Shown here piece after piece: positions 45,491 through 54,649 of a DNA stretch of 64,000 bases (the first letter of the stretch is position 1; the number at the start of each line of letters is the position of its first letter). The notes under the pieces were generated by a model. That model did no database searches. It had not been told where the DNA came from and was given only the letters and a program-made list of their open reading frames with translations. Origin of the DNA: Comamonas resistens (GTDB lineage: Bacteria > Pseudomonadota > Gammaproteobacteria > Burkholderiales > Burkholderiaceae_C); contig NZ_CP125947.1 of assembly GCF_030064165.1 (NCBI RefSeq), positions 5,084,001-5,148,000 of the forward strand, written 5' to 3'. The position numbers and the translations under genes were made by a program.

Positions 45491-46942
45491 ATGAAAACTG
45501 AAGCCTTTGACACCGATGTACTCGTCATCGGTGGTGGCAATGCCGCCCTGTGCGCTGCGCTGATGGCGCGCGAAGCCGGCAGCCGCGTGCTGCTGCTTGA
45601 ATCCGCTCCGCGCGCCTGGCGCGGCGGCAACTCCGGCCACACCCGCAATCTGCGCTGCATGCACGACGCTCCCCAGGACGTTCTGGTCGAGGCCTATCCC
45701 GAAGAAGAGTACTGGCAGGACTTGCTCAAGGTCACGGGCGGCATCACCAACGAGCATCTGGCGCGCATGGTGATCCGGGCCTCCTCGACCTGCCGCAACT
45801 GGATGCGCAGGCATGGCGTGCACTTCCAGCCGCCGCTGTCGGGCGCGCTGCATGTGGCGCGCACCAATGCCTTCTTCATGGGCGGCGGCAAGGCGCTGGT
45901 GAATGCCTATTTCCGCAGCGCCGAAAAGCTGGGCGTGGAAATCCGCTACGAATCGCCCGTGGACAAGCTCGAAATCGAGAACGGCCGGTTCCAGGCTGCC
46001 TGGGTCAAGACCACGGACGGGAGCCAGCGCATCACGGCCAAGAGCTGCGTGCTGGCGGCGGGCGGCTTCGAATCCAACCGCGAATGGCTGCGCGAGGCCT
46101 GGGGCCAGAACGAGCGCGGCGAATGGCCGGCCGACAACTTCATCATCCGCGGCACGGCCTTCAACCAGGGCGTGCTGCTCAAGCACATGCTGGAAGTGCA
46201 GCAGGCCGACGGCCTGGGCGATCCCACGCAGGCGCACATGGTGGCCATCGATGCCCGCGCTCCGCTGTACGACGGCGGAATCTGCACGCGTATCGACTGC
46301 GTCTCGCTGGGCGTGGTGGTGAACCGCGATGCCCAGCGCTTTTATGACGAGGGCGAGGACTTCTGGCCCAAGCGCTATGCAATCTGGGGCCGCCTGGTGG
46401 CCCAGCAGCCCGGCCAGATCGCCTACTCCATCATCGATAGCAAGGCCATAGGCCGCTTCATGCCGCCGGTGTTCCCCGGCGTGAAGGCCGACTCCCTGCC
46501 CGAGCTCGCGCAGAAGCTGGGCCTGGACGTGGACACCTTCATGGCCACGCTCGACGCCTACAACCGCAGCTGCAAGGTCGGCCACTTCGACCATACCGCG
46601 CTGGACGACTGCCACACCGAAGGCCTGGCTCCGGCCAAGACGCACTGGGCGCGCCCGCTCGATACCGGCCCTTACTACGGCTATGCGTTGCGCCCCGGCG
46701 TGACCTTCACCTACCTGGGCCTGGAGACCGACGACACGGCCGCCGTGCGCTTTGCCGACCAGCCCAGCCAGAACCTGTTCGTGGCCGGCGAAATGATGGC
46801 CGGCAATGTGCTGGGCAAGGGCTACACGGCCGGTGTGGGCATGTCGATCGGCACGGCCTTTGGCCGCATTGCTGGGCGCAATGCCGCCCTGGCGGCTGCT
46901 GGCAAACCCGCTATCCATGGCGCCGTAAAGGACGAGGTCTAA
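45491..46942 (+). CDS. tcuA: FAD-dependent tricarballylate dehydrogenase TcuA
   Basis: 483 residues. The FAD-binding FixC/succinate-dehydrogenase-type fold starts TDVLVIGGGNAALCAALMAREAGSRVLLLE (GxGxxG-like, Glu binding ribose); SCVLAAGGFESNREWLREAWG and the C-terminal LFVAGEMMAGNVLGKGYTAGVGMSIGTAFGRIAG close the FAD site. TcuA oxidises tricarballylate to cis-aconitate and passes electrons to TcuB. The start at 45491 was chosen by family; an ATG seven codons upstream is possible, and neither has a strong RBS. It is followed after three bases by tcuB. Confidence 0.88.
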   Translation: MKTEAFDTDVLVIGGGNAALCAALMAREAGSRVLLLESAPRAWRGGNSGHTRNLRCMHDAPQDVLVEAYPEEEYWQDLLKVTGGITNEHLARMVIRASSTCRNWMRRHGVHFQPPLSGALHVARTNAFFMGGGKALVNAYFRSAEKLGVEIRYESPVDKLEIENGRFQAAWVKTTDGSQRITAKSCVLAAGGFESNREWLREAWGQNERGEWPADNFIIRGTAFNQGVLLKHMLEVQQADGLGDPTQAHMVAIDARAPLYDGGICTRIDCVSLGVVVNRDAQRFYDEGEDFWPKRYAIWGRLVAQQPGQIAYSIIDSKAIGRFMPPVFPGVKADSLPELAQKLGLDVDTFMATLDAYNRSCKVGHFDHTALDDCHTEGLAPAKTHWARPLDTGPYYGYALRPGVTFTYLGLETDDTAAVRFADQPSQNLFVAGEMMAGNVLGKGYTAGVGMSIGTAFGRIAGRNAALAAAGKPAIHGAVKDEV

Positions 46943-46945
46943 ATC

Positions 46946-48154
46946 ATGAGCATCCAATCCCTGCAAGAACTGGGCAAGGAAGCCCAGACCCTGGCCACCG
47001 GCAAGGTGATTCTCATCCTCCCGGCACCCACGCAAACCGCTGCCGAGGACGAAGTGGCGCGCGTGATGCAGATCTGCAATGCCTGCCGCTATTGCGAAGG
47101 TTTCTGCGCCGTGTTCCCGGCCATGACGCGCCGTCTGGAGTTCGGCAAGGCCGATGTGCATTACCTGGCCAATCTCTGCCACAACTGCGGCGCCTGCCTG
47201 CACGCCTGCCAGTACGCACCGCCGCACGAATTCGGCATCAACATCCCCAAGTCCATGGCCGAGGTGCGCGGCCAGACCTATGCCGACTATGCCTGGCCGC
47301 CCGTCATGGGCAGGCTCTACCAGAGGAACGGCCTGACGCTATCGCTGTCCCTGGTGGCCGGACTGTTCCTGTTCCTGGCGCTGGCCGTGGCGGCACAAGG
47401 AGGCCTGGGCCAGCTGTGGAACCACAATCTGGGCAACAACTTCTACCACCTGTTCCCGCACAATCTGCTGGTAGGCATCTTTGCGCCCGTGTTCCTGTTC
47501 GTGGTGTTTGCGCTGTTCATGGGCGTGCGCCGCTTCTGGAAGGACGTGAGGCCCGCCACCAGCAACGTGGATGTCAGCGGCCCGGCGGCGGCTGAAGCCA
47601 CGCACGACGTGCTGCGCCTCAAGTACCTGGATGGCGGCCACGGTGACGGCTGCCACAACGAGGACGACGAATACACGCTCAAGCGCCGCCGTTTCCACCA
47701 TTTCACCTTCTACGGTTTCATGCTGTGCTTTGCGGCCACAGGGCTGGCCACGGTCTATCACTACGTCTTTAACCTACATGCACCTTACGAGCTGCCCAGC
47801 CTGCCCAAGGTCCTCGGCGCCCTGGGCGGTGTGAGCCTGATGACAGGCACGGCCGGCCTCTGGGTGCTGAACCGCGCGCGTCACCCGCTGCACGGCGATG
47901 CCAGGCAAAAGCCCATGGACCTGGGCTTCATCGCCCTGTTGTTCCTGGTCGCGGCCAGCGGTCTGGCGCTGTGGCTGGGTCGTGGCACTCCGGCTCTTGC
48001 CTTGCTGCTGTGCCTGCATCTGGGCGCCGTGATCGCGCTGTTTGCCACCTTGCCTTACGGCAAGTTCGCCCACGGCATCTTCCGCACTGCGGCGCTGCTG
48101 CGCCACAACGCCGAAAAGCGCGAGCCCAGCCCCATTGGCCTGGGCGCCGATTGA
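46946..48154 (+). CDS. tcuB: Tricarballylate electron-transfer protein TcuB
   Basis: 402 residues. Two ferredoxin-type clusters are visible: [15 protein letters not shown] and [16 protein letters not shown] (about residues 45-95). The rest has about six membrane segments ([18 protein letters not shown] onward) with a His-rich cytochrome b-like region ([24 protein letters not shown]). It accepts electrons from TcuA and passes them to the quinone pool at the inner membrane. It lies three bases after tcuA. The canonical third gene, the transporter tcuC, is replaced by a Bug receptor gene. Confidence 0.88.
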   Translation: MSIQSLQELGKEAQTLATGKVILILPAPTQTAAEDEVARVMQICNACRYCEGFCAVFPAMTRRLEFGKADVHYLANLCHNCGACLHACQYAPPHEFGINIPKSMAEVRGQTYADYAWPPVMGRLYQRNGLTLSLSLVAGLFLFLALAVAAQGGLGQLWNHNLGNNFYHLFPHNLLVGIFAPVFLFVVFALFMGVRRFWKDVRPATSNVDVSGPAAAEATHDVLRLKYLDGGHGDGCHNEDDEYTLKRRRFHHFTFYGFMLCFAATGLATVYHYVFNLHAPYELPSLPKVLGALGGVSLMTGTAGLWVLNRARHPLHGDARQKPMDLGFIALLFLVAASGLALWLGRGTPALALLLCLHLGAVIALFATLPYGKFAHGIFRTAALLRHNAEKREPSPIGLGAD

Positions 48155-48168
48155 CCCGATACCAAAAA

Positions 48169-48205
48169 GATAGCTGCCAGTGCTTGCCAGACAAGCGCCC
48201 AAGCT
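48169..48205. repeat. Dispersed AGCTAT palindrome
   Basis: ATAGCTGCCAGTGCTTG - CCAGA - CAAGCGCCCAAGCT, in the gap between tcuB and the Bug gene. Confidence 0.65.
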
Positions 48206-48231
48206 CAATTCCCACATCAAGGAGACCCACC

Positions 48232-49209
48232 ATGCAAAAACGCACTCTGCTCCAGGCCGCCGTGCTGGCAGCCACCTCGCTGGCTCTTGCCGCTCCCGCG
48301 CAGGCACAGGGCTTTCCGCCCAACAAACCCGTGACCCTCGTCGTGGGCTTTGCGGCCGGCGGCGCCGCTGATGCAGCCGCGCGCCTGATTGCCAAGAAGC
48401 TGGGCGAGAACATCGGCCAAACCGTGGTGGTGGACAACAAGGGCGGCGCGGGCGGCAATATCGCCCATCAGTTCGTGTCCAAAGCACCGGCCGATGGCTC
48501 GGTGCTGCTGTTCGGCTCGGTCGGCCCGCTAACCATCGCGCCCCACATCATGAAGGTGGGCTACAACCCCTTCACCGATCTGGCGCCGATCTCGGGCGGC
48601 GTGAACTTCCCCAACGTGCTGGTGGTGCACAAGGGCGCGGGCGTGAAGACCCTGGCCGAATTCGTGGCCAAGGCCAAGAAGGAGCCCGGCAGTGTGGACT
48701 ATGCCTCCACCGGCGCAGGCTCGGCCTCGCACCTGGCCGGCGAACTGTTCAACCAACGCGCGGGCGTGGAGATGGTGCACGTGCCCTACAAGGGCGGTGC
48801 GCCAGCGCTGCAGGACCTGCTGGGCGAGCGCGTCACCTCCTATTTCGCGCCCCCCCCGACGGCCCTGCCGCATATCGAAACCGGCAAGCTGATTCCGCTG
48901 GCCACCACAGGCCTGACCCGTCCCGCCTACATGCCCAATATTCCTACAGTGGCCGAGGCCGGCTATCCGGGCTTCGAAGCGTTGAACTGGTATGCCTTCG
49001 TCGCACCAGGCAAGACCCCCACGCCCGTGCTGGATCGCTGGAATACGGAGATCGTCAAGGTGCTCAAGGACCCCGGCGTGGCCGAAGCCCTCAAGCAGCA
49101 CGGCCTGACCCCCCAGCCCACCACGCGCCCCGAATTTGCCGCCTTCATGAAGAAGGAATACGAGCAATGGGGCAAGGTGGTCAAGGAACGCAATATCACC
49201 CAGAACTAA
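48232..49209 (+). CDS. Bug/TctC-family solute-binding protein of the tcu locus
   Basis: 325 residues; AAGGAGA precedes the ATG. The Sec signal MQKRTLLQAAVLAATSLALAAPAQAQ is followed by FPPNKPVTLVVGFAAGGAADAAARLIAKKL, VVVDNKGGAGGNIAHQFV, HVPYKGGAPALQDLLGERV and the C-terminal FAAFMKKEYEQWGKVVKERN. It binds a carboxylate, probably tricarballylate or citrate given its position 77 bp after tcuB. No TctA/TctB permease genes accompany it. Convergent with the CMD-like gene. Confidence 0.9.
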   Translation: MQKRTLLQAAVLAATSLALAAPAQAQGFPPNKPVTLVVGFAAGGAADAAARLIAKKLGENIGQTVVVDNKGGAGGNIAHQFVSKAPADGSVLLFGSVGPLTIAPHIMKVGYNPFTDLAPISGGVNFPNVLVVHKGAGVKTLAEFVAKAKKEPGSVDYASTGAGSASHLAGELFNQRAGVEMVHVPYKGGAPALQDLLGERVTSYFAPPPTALPHIETGKLIPLATTGLTRPAYMPNIPTVAEAGYPGFEALNWYAFVAPGKTPTPVLDRWNTEIVKVLKDPGVAEALKQHGLTPQPTTRPEFAAFMKKEYEQWGKVVKERNITQN

Positions 49210-49226
49210 GGGCGGTGTGCCGGTAT

Positions 49227-49724
49227 TCAGAGAGTGATCGGCTTCTTTTCCACAGGCGCGGCAAAGCCCACGCACAGACGGTTCCAGACATTGATGCAAC
49301 CGATGGCGTAGCTGAGCTCCACCATCTCGCGCTCGCTGAAGTAGGGGCGCAGGGCCTCGAAGTCCTGCGGCCCGGGGTGGGCCTGGCTCAGCTGCGTGCA
49401 GCGCTCGGCCCAGTTCAAGGCGGCGCGCTCGCGCATCTCGAAGAAGTCCACCTCGCGCCAGGTCACCACGCTGTTGATGCGCTGCAGGTCCTCGCCACGC
49501 GACAGCAGCTCGCGCACATGCATGTCCACGCAAAAGGCGCAGCCATTGATCTGCGAGACGCGCAGATAGACCAGCTCCAGCAGTTGCACGCCCAGGCTGG
49601 AACGGGCCAGCAGCGCGTTGATGCTGCCCTGGGCCTTGTAGAGCTCGGGCGCGAGGGAGTGGAAGTCCAGGCGCGGCGTTGGGATGGCAATCGGATTAGC
49701 GGTGGGGTTGGCGATATCGGTCAT
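49227..49724 (-). CDS. Carboxymuconolactone decarboxylase-like (AhpD-type) protein
   Basis: 165 residues. The AhpD/CMD domain shows SLGVQLLELVYLRVSQINGCAFCVDMHVREL with the CxxC redox pair (CAFC), EREMVELSYAIGCINVWNRLC at the end. It is the partner usually found with ECF41 sigma factors. It is transcribed toward the sigma-factor gene's own 3-prime side, from the ECF41 promoter at 49781-49807. The natural reductant or substrate is unknown; AhpD-like disulfide reductase activity is plausible. Confidence 0.9.
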   Translation of the reverse strand: MTDIANPTANPIAIPTPRLDFHSLAPELYKAQGSINALLARSSLGVQLLELVYLRVSQINGCAFCVDMHVRELLSRGEDLQRINSVVTWREVDFFEMRERAALNWAERCTQLSQAHPGPQDFEALRPYFSEREMVELSYAIGCINVWNRLCVGFAAPVEKKPITL

Positions 49725-49780
49725 GCAAACACTCCTTGGGTAATGCGAGCCCGCCCCAATGGCGCGCTCTTATCTCTCTA

Positions 49781-49807
49781 GACGAGTGGCCCATCGCTTT
49801 TGTGACA
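49781..49807 (-). promoter_or_regulatory. ECF41-type promoter of the CMD-like gene
   Basis: On the minus strand: TGTCACA (49807-49801), exactly 16 bases, then CGTC (49784-49781). This fits the published ECF41 -35/-10 pattern, about 60 bp upstream of the CMD-like start codon. Confidence 0.8.
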
Positions 49808-49860
49808 AGAAACGAAAAAATAGTCTGAAAACCGTGCGGCGACACCGCCCATGGCTTGCC

Positions 49861-50793
49861 TCAGACCGCTGAACCGTCTGGCAGCGCCAGGTCGGCCAGC
49901 TTGTCGGGATTGCGCAGCGTATAGACGCAACACACCAGCCCGTTCTCGACCAGCAAGGTCTGTACTGACTCCACTTGCCCGCCGATACAACGCACCAGGC
50001 CGGGCAGGCCGTTCACGCGCACCAGATGCATGGTCTGCGCCTGCCCTTCGCGCCGCACGCGCCGGGCCGTGGCGAAGTACAGCAGCGCCAGGCGTCGACC
50101 GCTCTCCAGCACCTTGCCGAAGGACGGCACCTTGCCACCCCCGTCACTGATCAGCACGGCATCGGGGGCGAACAGCGCCTGGATCTGCGCCAGATTCCCG
50201 CCCTGCACGGCCTGGGCAAAGCGGCGCAACAGCTCGGCATGGGCTTCGGCCGGCGCATCGAAGCGCGGCCGCCCGGCCTTCACATGGGCCCGCGCGCGAT
50301 GCACCAGCTGACGGCAGGCCGCCTCGCTGCGACCCAGGGCCTGGGCCATCTCGTCATAGTCGGCATCGAACACTTCGCGCAGCAAAAAGGCCGCGCGCTC
50401 CTCGGGCGTGAGTTGCTCCAGCACGAACAGCAACGCGGTGGAGACGTCGTGGGCACGCTCCAGCAAGTCCTCGGATGAAGGTGCCGCCTCGGTCCAGGGC
50501 TGAATCAGGGGCTCGGGCAGCCAGAAGCCCGCGTAATGCTCACGCTCCACACGCAGGCGCCGCAGCCGGTCGATGGCCAGCCGCGTGGCCGTGGCCACCA
50601 GCCAGGCCTCGGGCTGGGCCACGGCGGCGTGATCGCTGTCCTGCCAGCGCAGCCAGACGTCCTGCACCAGATCTTCGGCCTCGGCCCGCTGGCCCAGCAT
50701 GCGATAGGCGAGCCCGAACAGGCGTGGGCGATGGCGCTGGAATTCCTGCAGTCCCGCATCGGCGGACGGCGCAGCATGGGAAGGGGTGTTCAC
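49861..50793 (-). CDS. ECF41-type RNA polymerase sigma factor
   Basis: 310 residues from the GTG at 50793, which has AGGAGA eight bases upstream. Sigma-2 region: FQRHRPRLFGLAYRMLGQRAEAEDLVQDVWLRW; sigma-4 region: LEQLTPEERAAFLLREVFDADYDEMAQALGRSEAACRQLVHRARAHV. The linker holds FWLPEPL and the C-terminal SnoaL-like extension holds DGGGK and NPDKL, all three ECF41 hallmarks. In this family the extension controls activity in place of an anti-sigma factor. Its own promoter (50854-50880) and that of the CMD-like gene carry the ECF41 consensus, so autoregulation is expected. Confidence 0.9.
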   Translation of the reverse strand: MNTPSHAAPSADAGLQEFQRHRPRLFGLAYRMLGQRAEAEDLVQDVWLRWQDSDHAAVAQPEAWLVATATRLAIDRLRRLRVEREHYAGFWLPEPLIQPWTEAAPSSEDLLERAHDVSTALLFVLEQLTPEERAAFLLREVFDADYDEMAQALGRSEAACRQLVHRARAHVKAGRPRFDAPAEAHAELLRRFAQAVQGGNLAQIQALFAPDAVLISDGGGKVPSFGKVLESGRRLALLYFATARRVRREGQAQTMHLVRVNGLPGLVRCIGGQVESVQTLLVENGLVCCVYTLRNPDKLADLALPDGSAV

Positions 50794-50853
50794 GGGAGGT
50801 CTCCTGCAAAAAGGCTGGGGGCCGGCCACCCAGTGTGACAGGCCCCAGCCTTA

Positions 50854-50880
50854 GACGCAGAAGCAGCGTACTTTGTGACA
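50854..50880 (-). promoter_or_regulatory. ECF41-type promoter of the sigma-factor gene
   Basis: On the minus strand: TGTCACA (50880-50874), exactly 16 bases, then CGTC (50857-50854), 61 bp upstream of the sigma start codon. Same spacing as the CMD-like promoter. Confidence 0.78.
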
Positions 50881-50911
50881 GCGGGGAAGCGGCGCAGCCA
50901 CCCAGGAGGGA

Positions 50912-52513
50912 TCAATAGGCCACGGCGCAGCCGTCCTTGCGCGGATCGGAGCCCGCGATGTAATGGTCGCCGTCGCGCAGCACCAGCTGGGCGCCGCCAA
51001 AGGCGAACACGCCGTGGCCGGCCTCGACGGTGACTTCGTGGCCACGCGCGCGCAGCTGCTCGACGACGGCGGCGTCGAAGGCCGGCTCCACCGCCACGCC
51101 CTTGCCGCCGGTCACGCGCCAGCGCGGCGCATCGGCCGCGGCCTGCGGGTTCTGGCCGTAGCGCAGCACGCGCAGCGCCATCTGCAGGTGGCCCTGGCTC
51201 TGCATGGGGCCGCCCATCACGCCGAAGGCCATCTGGGGCGTGCCGTCGGCATTCATCGCAAAGGCCGGGATGATGGTGTGCGAGGGGCGCTTGCGCGGGC
51301 CGACCTCGTTGGCGTGGCCGGCCTCGGTGGTGAAGCCCTTGCCGCGGTTCTGCAGGCTGATGCCGGTGCCCGGCACGACCACGCCCGAGCCGAAGCCCAT
51401 GTAGTTGGACTGGATGAACGAGACCATCATGCCGCTGGCATCGGCCGCCGCCAGGTAGACCGTGCCGCCGGGCCGGGGCGCGCCGTAGCGAGGGTCGCTG
51501 ACCTTCTCGCGGTCAATCAGCCGGGCGCGTTCGCGCAGGTAGCCGCGGTCCAGCAGCTGCGCGGGGGTGACGCGCATATGGTCCAGATCGGCGTTGTACT
51601 GGTGCAGGTCGGCAAAGGCCAGCTTCATGGCCTCGATCTGCAGGTGCACGCTGTCCACGCCGTCCAGCAACTGCTGGCCCACGCCCAGCTCGTCCAGCAT
51701 GCCCAGCGCCATCAGCGCGGCAATGCCCTGGCCGTTGGGCGGGATCTCGTGGATCACCGAGTCGCCGAACTTCTGCGATACCGTGCCCACCCAGTCTGCC
51801 TGGTGCGCAGCGAGGTCTTCCTCGGTCATCACGCCGCCGCAGGCGCGCGAATGCGCAGCCATCTTTTTGGCCAGCGCGCCGCGGTAGAACGACTCGCCCA
51901 TGGTGGCGGCAATCTCCTCCAGCGTGCGCGCATGGGCTTCGCTCTTGAACACTTCACCGGCCTTGGGTGCGCGGCCGCCGGGCAGAAAGCACTCGGCAAA
52001 GCCGGGCTGGTCGCCGAGCTTCTGGCCACCCAGCTCCCACAGCGTGGCGATGGTGGGCGAGACCGCGAAACCGTGGCGCGCATAGTCGATGGCGGGCTGC
52101 GCCACCTGCGCGAAAGGCAGCTTGCCGAAGCGCCTGGACAGCGCCACCCAGGCCGACACGGCGCCGGGCACGGTCACGCCGTTCCAGCCTTTTTCCGGGA
52201 TGCCGCCGAGCTGGGCGAAGTACTCGGGCGTCCAGCCCGCGGGCGAACGGCCCGAGGCGTTGAGGCCGTGCAGCTCCTTGCCGTCCCAGACGATGGCGAA
52301 GCCGTCGCTGCCGATGCCGCAGCCCGTGGGCTCGACCACCGTGAGCGTCATCGCCGCAGCCAGCGCTGCGTCCACCGCGTTGCCGCCGGCCAGCAGCATG
52401 CGCAGGCCGGCCTGCGCGGCCAGCGGCTGCGAGGTGCTGACCATGTTGCGCCCCAGCACCGGCGAGCGGTGCGAGGCATAGGGAAGCGTCCAGTCCTTGA
52501 TGGCGTTTGTCAT
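50912..52513 (-). CDS. ggt: Gamma-glutamyltransferase family protein
   Basis: 533 residues. Start ATG at 52513, two bases after the Bug stop TAG, so translation is probably coupled. The Ntn-hydrolase fold shows SRSPVLGRNMVSTSQPLAAQAGLRMLLAGGNAVDAALAAAMTLTVVEPTGCGIGSDGFAIVWDG and the autoprocessing site PGGTVYLAAADASG, with nucleophile Thr351 starting the small subunit. Because the leader is not a signal peptide, this is a cytoplasmic type (or non-classically exported) member; such members act on gamma-glutamyl or N-acyl amides. The partner Bug receptor suggests uptake and cleavage of one amide-type substrate. Confidence 0.88.
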   Translation of the reverse strand: MTNAIKDWTLPYASHRSPVLGRNMVSTSQPLAAQAGLRMLLAGGNAVDAALAAAMTLTVVEPTGCGIGSDGFAIVWDGKELHGLNASGRSPAGWTPEYFAQLGGIPEKGWNGVTVPGAVSAWVALSRRFGKLPFAQVAQPAIDYARHGFAVSPTIATLWELGGQKLGDQPGFAECFLPGGRAPKAGEVFKSEAHARTLEEIAATMGESFYRGALAKKMAAHSRACGGVMTEEDLAAHQADWVGTVSQKFGDSVIHEIPPNGQGIAALMALGMLDELGVGQQLLDGVDSVHLQIEAMKLAFADLHQYNADLDHMRVTPAQLLDRGYLRERARLIDREKVSDPRYGAPRPGGTVYLAAADASGMMVSFIQSNYMGFGSGVVVPGTGISLQNRGKGFTTEAGHANEVGPRKRPSHTIIPAFAMNADGTPQMAFGVMGGPMQSQGHLQMALRVLRYGQNPQAAADAPRWRVTGGKGVAVEPAFDAAVVEQLRARGHEVTVEAGHGVFAFGGAQLVLRDGDHYIAGSDPRKDGCAVAY

Positions 52514-52515
52514 GC

Positions 52516-53535
52516 CTACTCCAGAGTGATGTGGTTGTCCTTGATGACCTTGGCCCAGCGCGCGCTGTCGGCCTTCACCATCGCCGCGAACTCCTTCGGC
52601 GTCTGCGCCTTGGCCGGCTCCACGCCCTGCTTGGCCAGGTTGGCGATCACGTCCGGATTCTGGACGGCCTGGTTGAAGGCCTGGTTGATCCGCTCCACCA
52701 GCTCGGGCTTCATGCCGGCCGGGCCGTAGACGCCGAACCAGGTGACCGACGAGTAGCCCGGCAGGCCCGATTCGGCCAGCGTCGGCAGGTTGGGCGCGAG
52801 CGCGCTGCGCTGCTCGCCGGTGACGGCCAGCGCGCGCAGCCGGCCGCTGGCCACATGGGGCATGCCGGTGGGGATCGAGTCGAACAGCAGGTGCACCTGG
52901 CCCGCGGCCAGGTCGGTGATGGACTGGGCCGTGCCCTTGTAGGGCACGTGGGTGAGCCGGATGCCCGCCTGCGCGGCAAAGGCGGCGGTGTTCAGGTGCA
53001 CGATGGTGCCGTTGCCGCTGCTGGCGTAGTTGAGCTGGCCGGGGTTGGCCTTGGCGTAGGCGATCAGCTCCTGCACGGTGCGCACCGGCAGCGAAGGCGT
53101 GACCAGCAGCATGCTGGCCGCATCGGCCGTGTGGGCGATGGGGGTGAAGTCCTTGTCCACCTTGTAGCTCAGCTTGGGCATCAGGTGCGGCGAGATGGCG
53201 TGCGTGCTGCTGGTGGTGAACAGCAGCGTGTAGCCGTCGGGCGCGGCCTTGGAGGCCTCGCCGGCGCCTATGGTGCCGCCGGCGCCGGGCCGGTTGTCGA
53301 TGATCAGCTGCTGGCCCAGCTCCTGCGACACGCGCTGCGCGATCACGCGCGCCACCAGGTCGGTCGCGCCGCTGGGCGGGAAGGGCACGATCACCCGCAC
53401 CGGGCGGCTGGGCCAGGGGGCTTCGCCCTGGGCCTGGGCCGGTAGTGACACCTGGGCCAGCAGGCCACCGGCCAGGACCGCGGCGGCCTGAATCCACTGG
53501 CGACGCGAAGATGAAATAGCAGACCGTGCCGGCAT
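52516..53535 (-). CDS. Bug/TctC-family solute-binding protein paired with ggt
   Basis: 339 residues; AGGAG eight bases before the ATG at 53535. The leader MPARSAISSSRRQWIQAAAVLAGGLLAQVSLPAQAQ has SRRQW, a Tat-like motif. Body motifs: PSRPVRVIVPFPPSGATDLVARVIAQRVSQEL, LIIDNRPGAGGTIGAGEASKAAPDGYTLLF, HVPYKGTAQSITDLAAGQV and PTLAESGLPGYSSVTWFGVYGPAGM. It lies directly upstream of ggt and divergent from a LysR gene. The ligand is probably related to the GGT substrate. Confidence 0.9.
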   Translation of the reverse strand: MPARSAISSSRRQWIQAAAVLAGGLLAQVSLPAQAQGEAPWPSRPVRVIVPFPPSGATDLVARVIAQRVSQELGQQLIIDNRPGAGGTIGAGEASKAAPDGYTLLFTTSSTHAISPHLMPKLSYKVDKDFTPIAHTADAASMLLVTPSLPVRTVQELIAYAKANPGQLNYASSGNGTIVHLNTAAFAAQAGIRLTHVPYKGTAQSITDLAAGQVHLLFDSIPTGMPHVASGRLRALAVTGEQRSALAPNLPTLAESGLPGYSSVTWFGVYGPAGMKPELVERINQAFNQAVQNPDVIANLAKQGVEPAKAQTPKEFAAMVKADSARWAKVIKDNHITLE

Positions 53536-53706
53536 GGCAACACTCCTGGTGAGATGGCGGGTTGGCGAATCGGATGGCCGCAGCCGGGCGGCACTGGAAC
53601 AGGCCATCTTAGAAAACGGACGCGTTTGCCGCCATCGGCAAATTTGCAAGCCATCCTTGCCGCAACGGCAAACCGAGCACAATGGGAACCTCTTCCATTC
53701 GCTGCC

Positions 53707-54627
53707 ATGCCCGATCCGCTCCACCTGCTGCTGCAAGACACCGCATTGCGCTACTTCCATGAAGTCGCGCAATGCGGCTCGCTGACCGAAGCCTCGGCCC
53801 GGCTGCATGTGGCGGCCTCGGCCATCAGCCGCCAGATCGCGGCGCTGGAGGCGCGGCTGGGCACGCCGCTGTTCGAGCGCCACCCGCGCGGCATGGTGCT
53901 CAATGCCGCCGGAGAGATCTTGGCCGACCACGCGCGCCGCGCAGGCCTGGATGCCGAGCGTGCCCTGGGCGAAATCCAGGCCCTGCAGGGCCTGCGCAGC
54001 GGCAAGGTGCGCATTGCCAGCTCCGACGCCTTTGCCAGCGAATTCCTGCCGCGCCTGTGCGCGGCCTTCCAGCGCGAGCATGCCGGCATCGTCTTCGAGG
54101 TCAACGTGCTGCCCACACCCGAGGTTTCCGGTGCCGTGCGCACCGGCACGGCCGACATAGGCCTGTGTTTCAGCCGGGTGCCAGAGCCCGGCATTGCCGT
54201 CGCCTGCCGCGTGGCGGCGCCCGTGCTGGCCCTGGTGGCGCCCGGCCATGCGCTGGCCCAGGAACGCAGCGTGGCACTGGCCAGGCTGGCGCGCTATCCG
54301 CTGGCCCTGCCGCCGCCGAGCACGGCGGTGCGCCAGTTGCTGGACGCTGCCTGCAGCCGACAGGGGTTGATGCTGGTGCCGGCGCTGGAGAGCAATCACG
54401 GCAAGACGCTGCTGAACTTCGCGGCCCAGGGCACGGCGGTGGCCGTGGCCAGCGAGATCGCCGCACGCAACATGGTGGCCACGGGAGCCCTCGCGGCCGT
54501 GCCGCTCAGCGACCGCGGCATGGACCTGCGCGACATCGAGGTGCAGACCCTGGCCGGCCGCACGCTGCCGCATGCGGCGCAGTCCTTTCTGGAGCTTTTG
54601 CAGCTGCGCCTGCCCGCCGCCTGGTGA
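53707..54627 (+). CDS. LysR-type transcriptional regulator
   Basis: 306 residues from the ATG at 53707. Its wHTH shows LRYFHEVAQCGSLTEASARLHVAASAISRQIAALEARLGTPLFERHPRG; the effector domain starts GKVRIASSDAFASEFLPRL. The intergenic distance to the divergent Bug-ggt operon is 171 bp, so it is the likely regulator. The shift in residue pattern (AASAISRQI instead of SQPALSQQI) is normal for the family. Convergent with the DMT transporter gene. Confidence 0.9.
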   Translation: MPDPLHLLLQDTALRYFHEVAQCGSLTEASARLHVAASAISRQIAALEARLGTPLFERHPRGMVLNAAGEILADHARRAGLDAERALGEIQALQGLRSGKVRIASSDAFASEFLPRLCAAFQREHAGIVFEVNVLPTPEVSGAVRTGTADIGLCFSRVPEPGIAVACRVAAPVLALVAPGHALAQERSVALARLARYPLALPPPSTAVRQLLDAACSRQGLMLVPALESNHGKTLLNFAAQGTAVAVASEIAARNMVATGALAAVPLSDRGMDLRDIEVQTLAGRTLPHAAQSFLELLQLRLPAAW

Positions 54628-54649
54628 AGCGAAGGCCGCTCGCGCCGGC

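Noticed and set aside
50834..50840. A third TGTGACA near the sigma-factor gene as an ECF41 promoter
   Set aside because: No CGTC lies 16 bases downstream on the minus strand, so only the site at 50854-50880 fits.
50912..53497. Very long minus-strand open frame running through ggt into the Bug region
   Set aside because: The upstream part is the Bug gene read in the wrong frame (Arg/Gly-rich, no family pattern). The real ggt begins at 52513 and Bug at 53535 in another frame.
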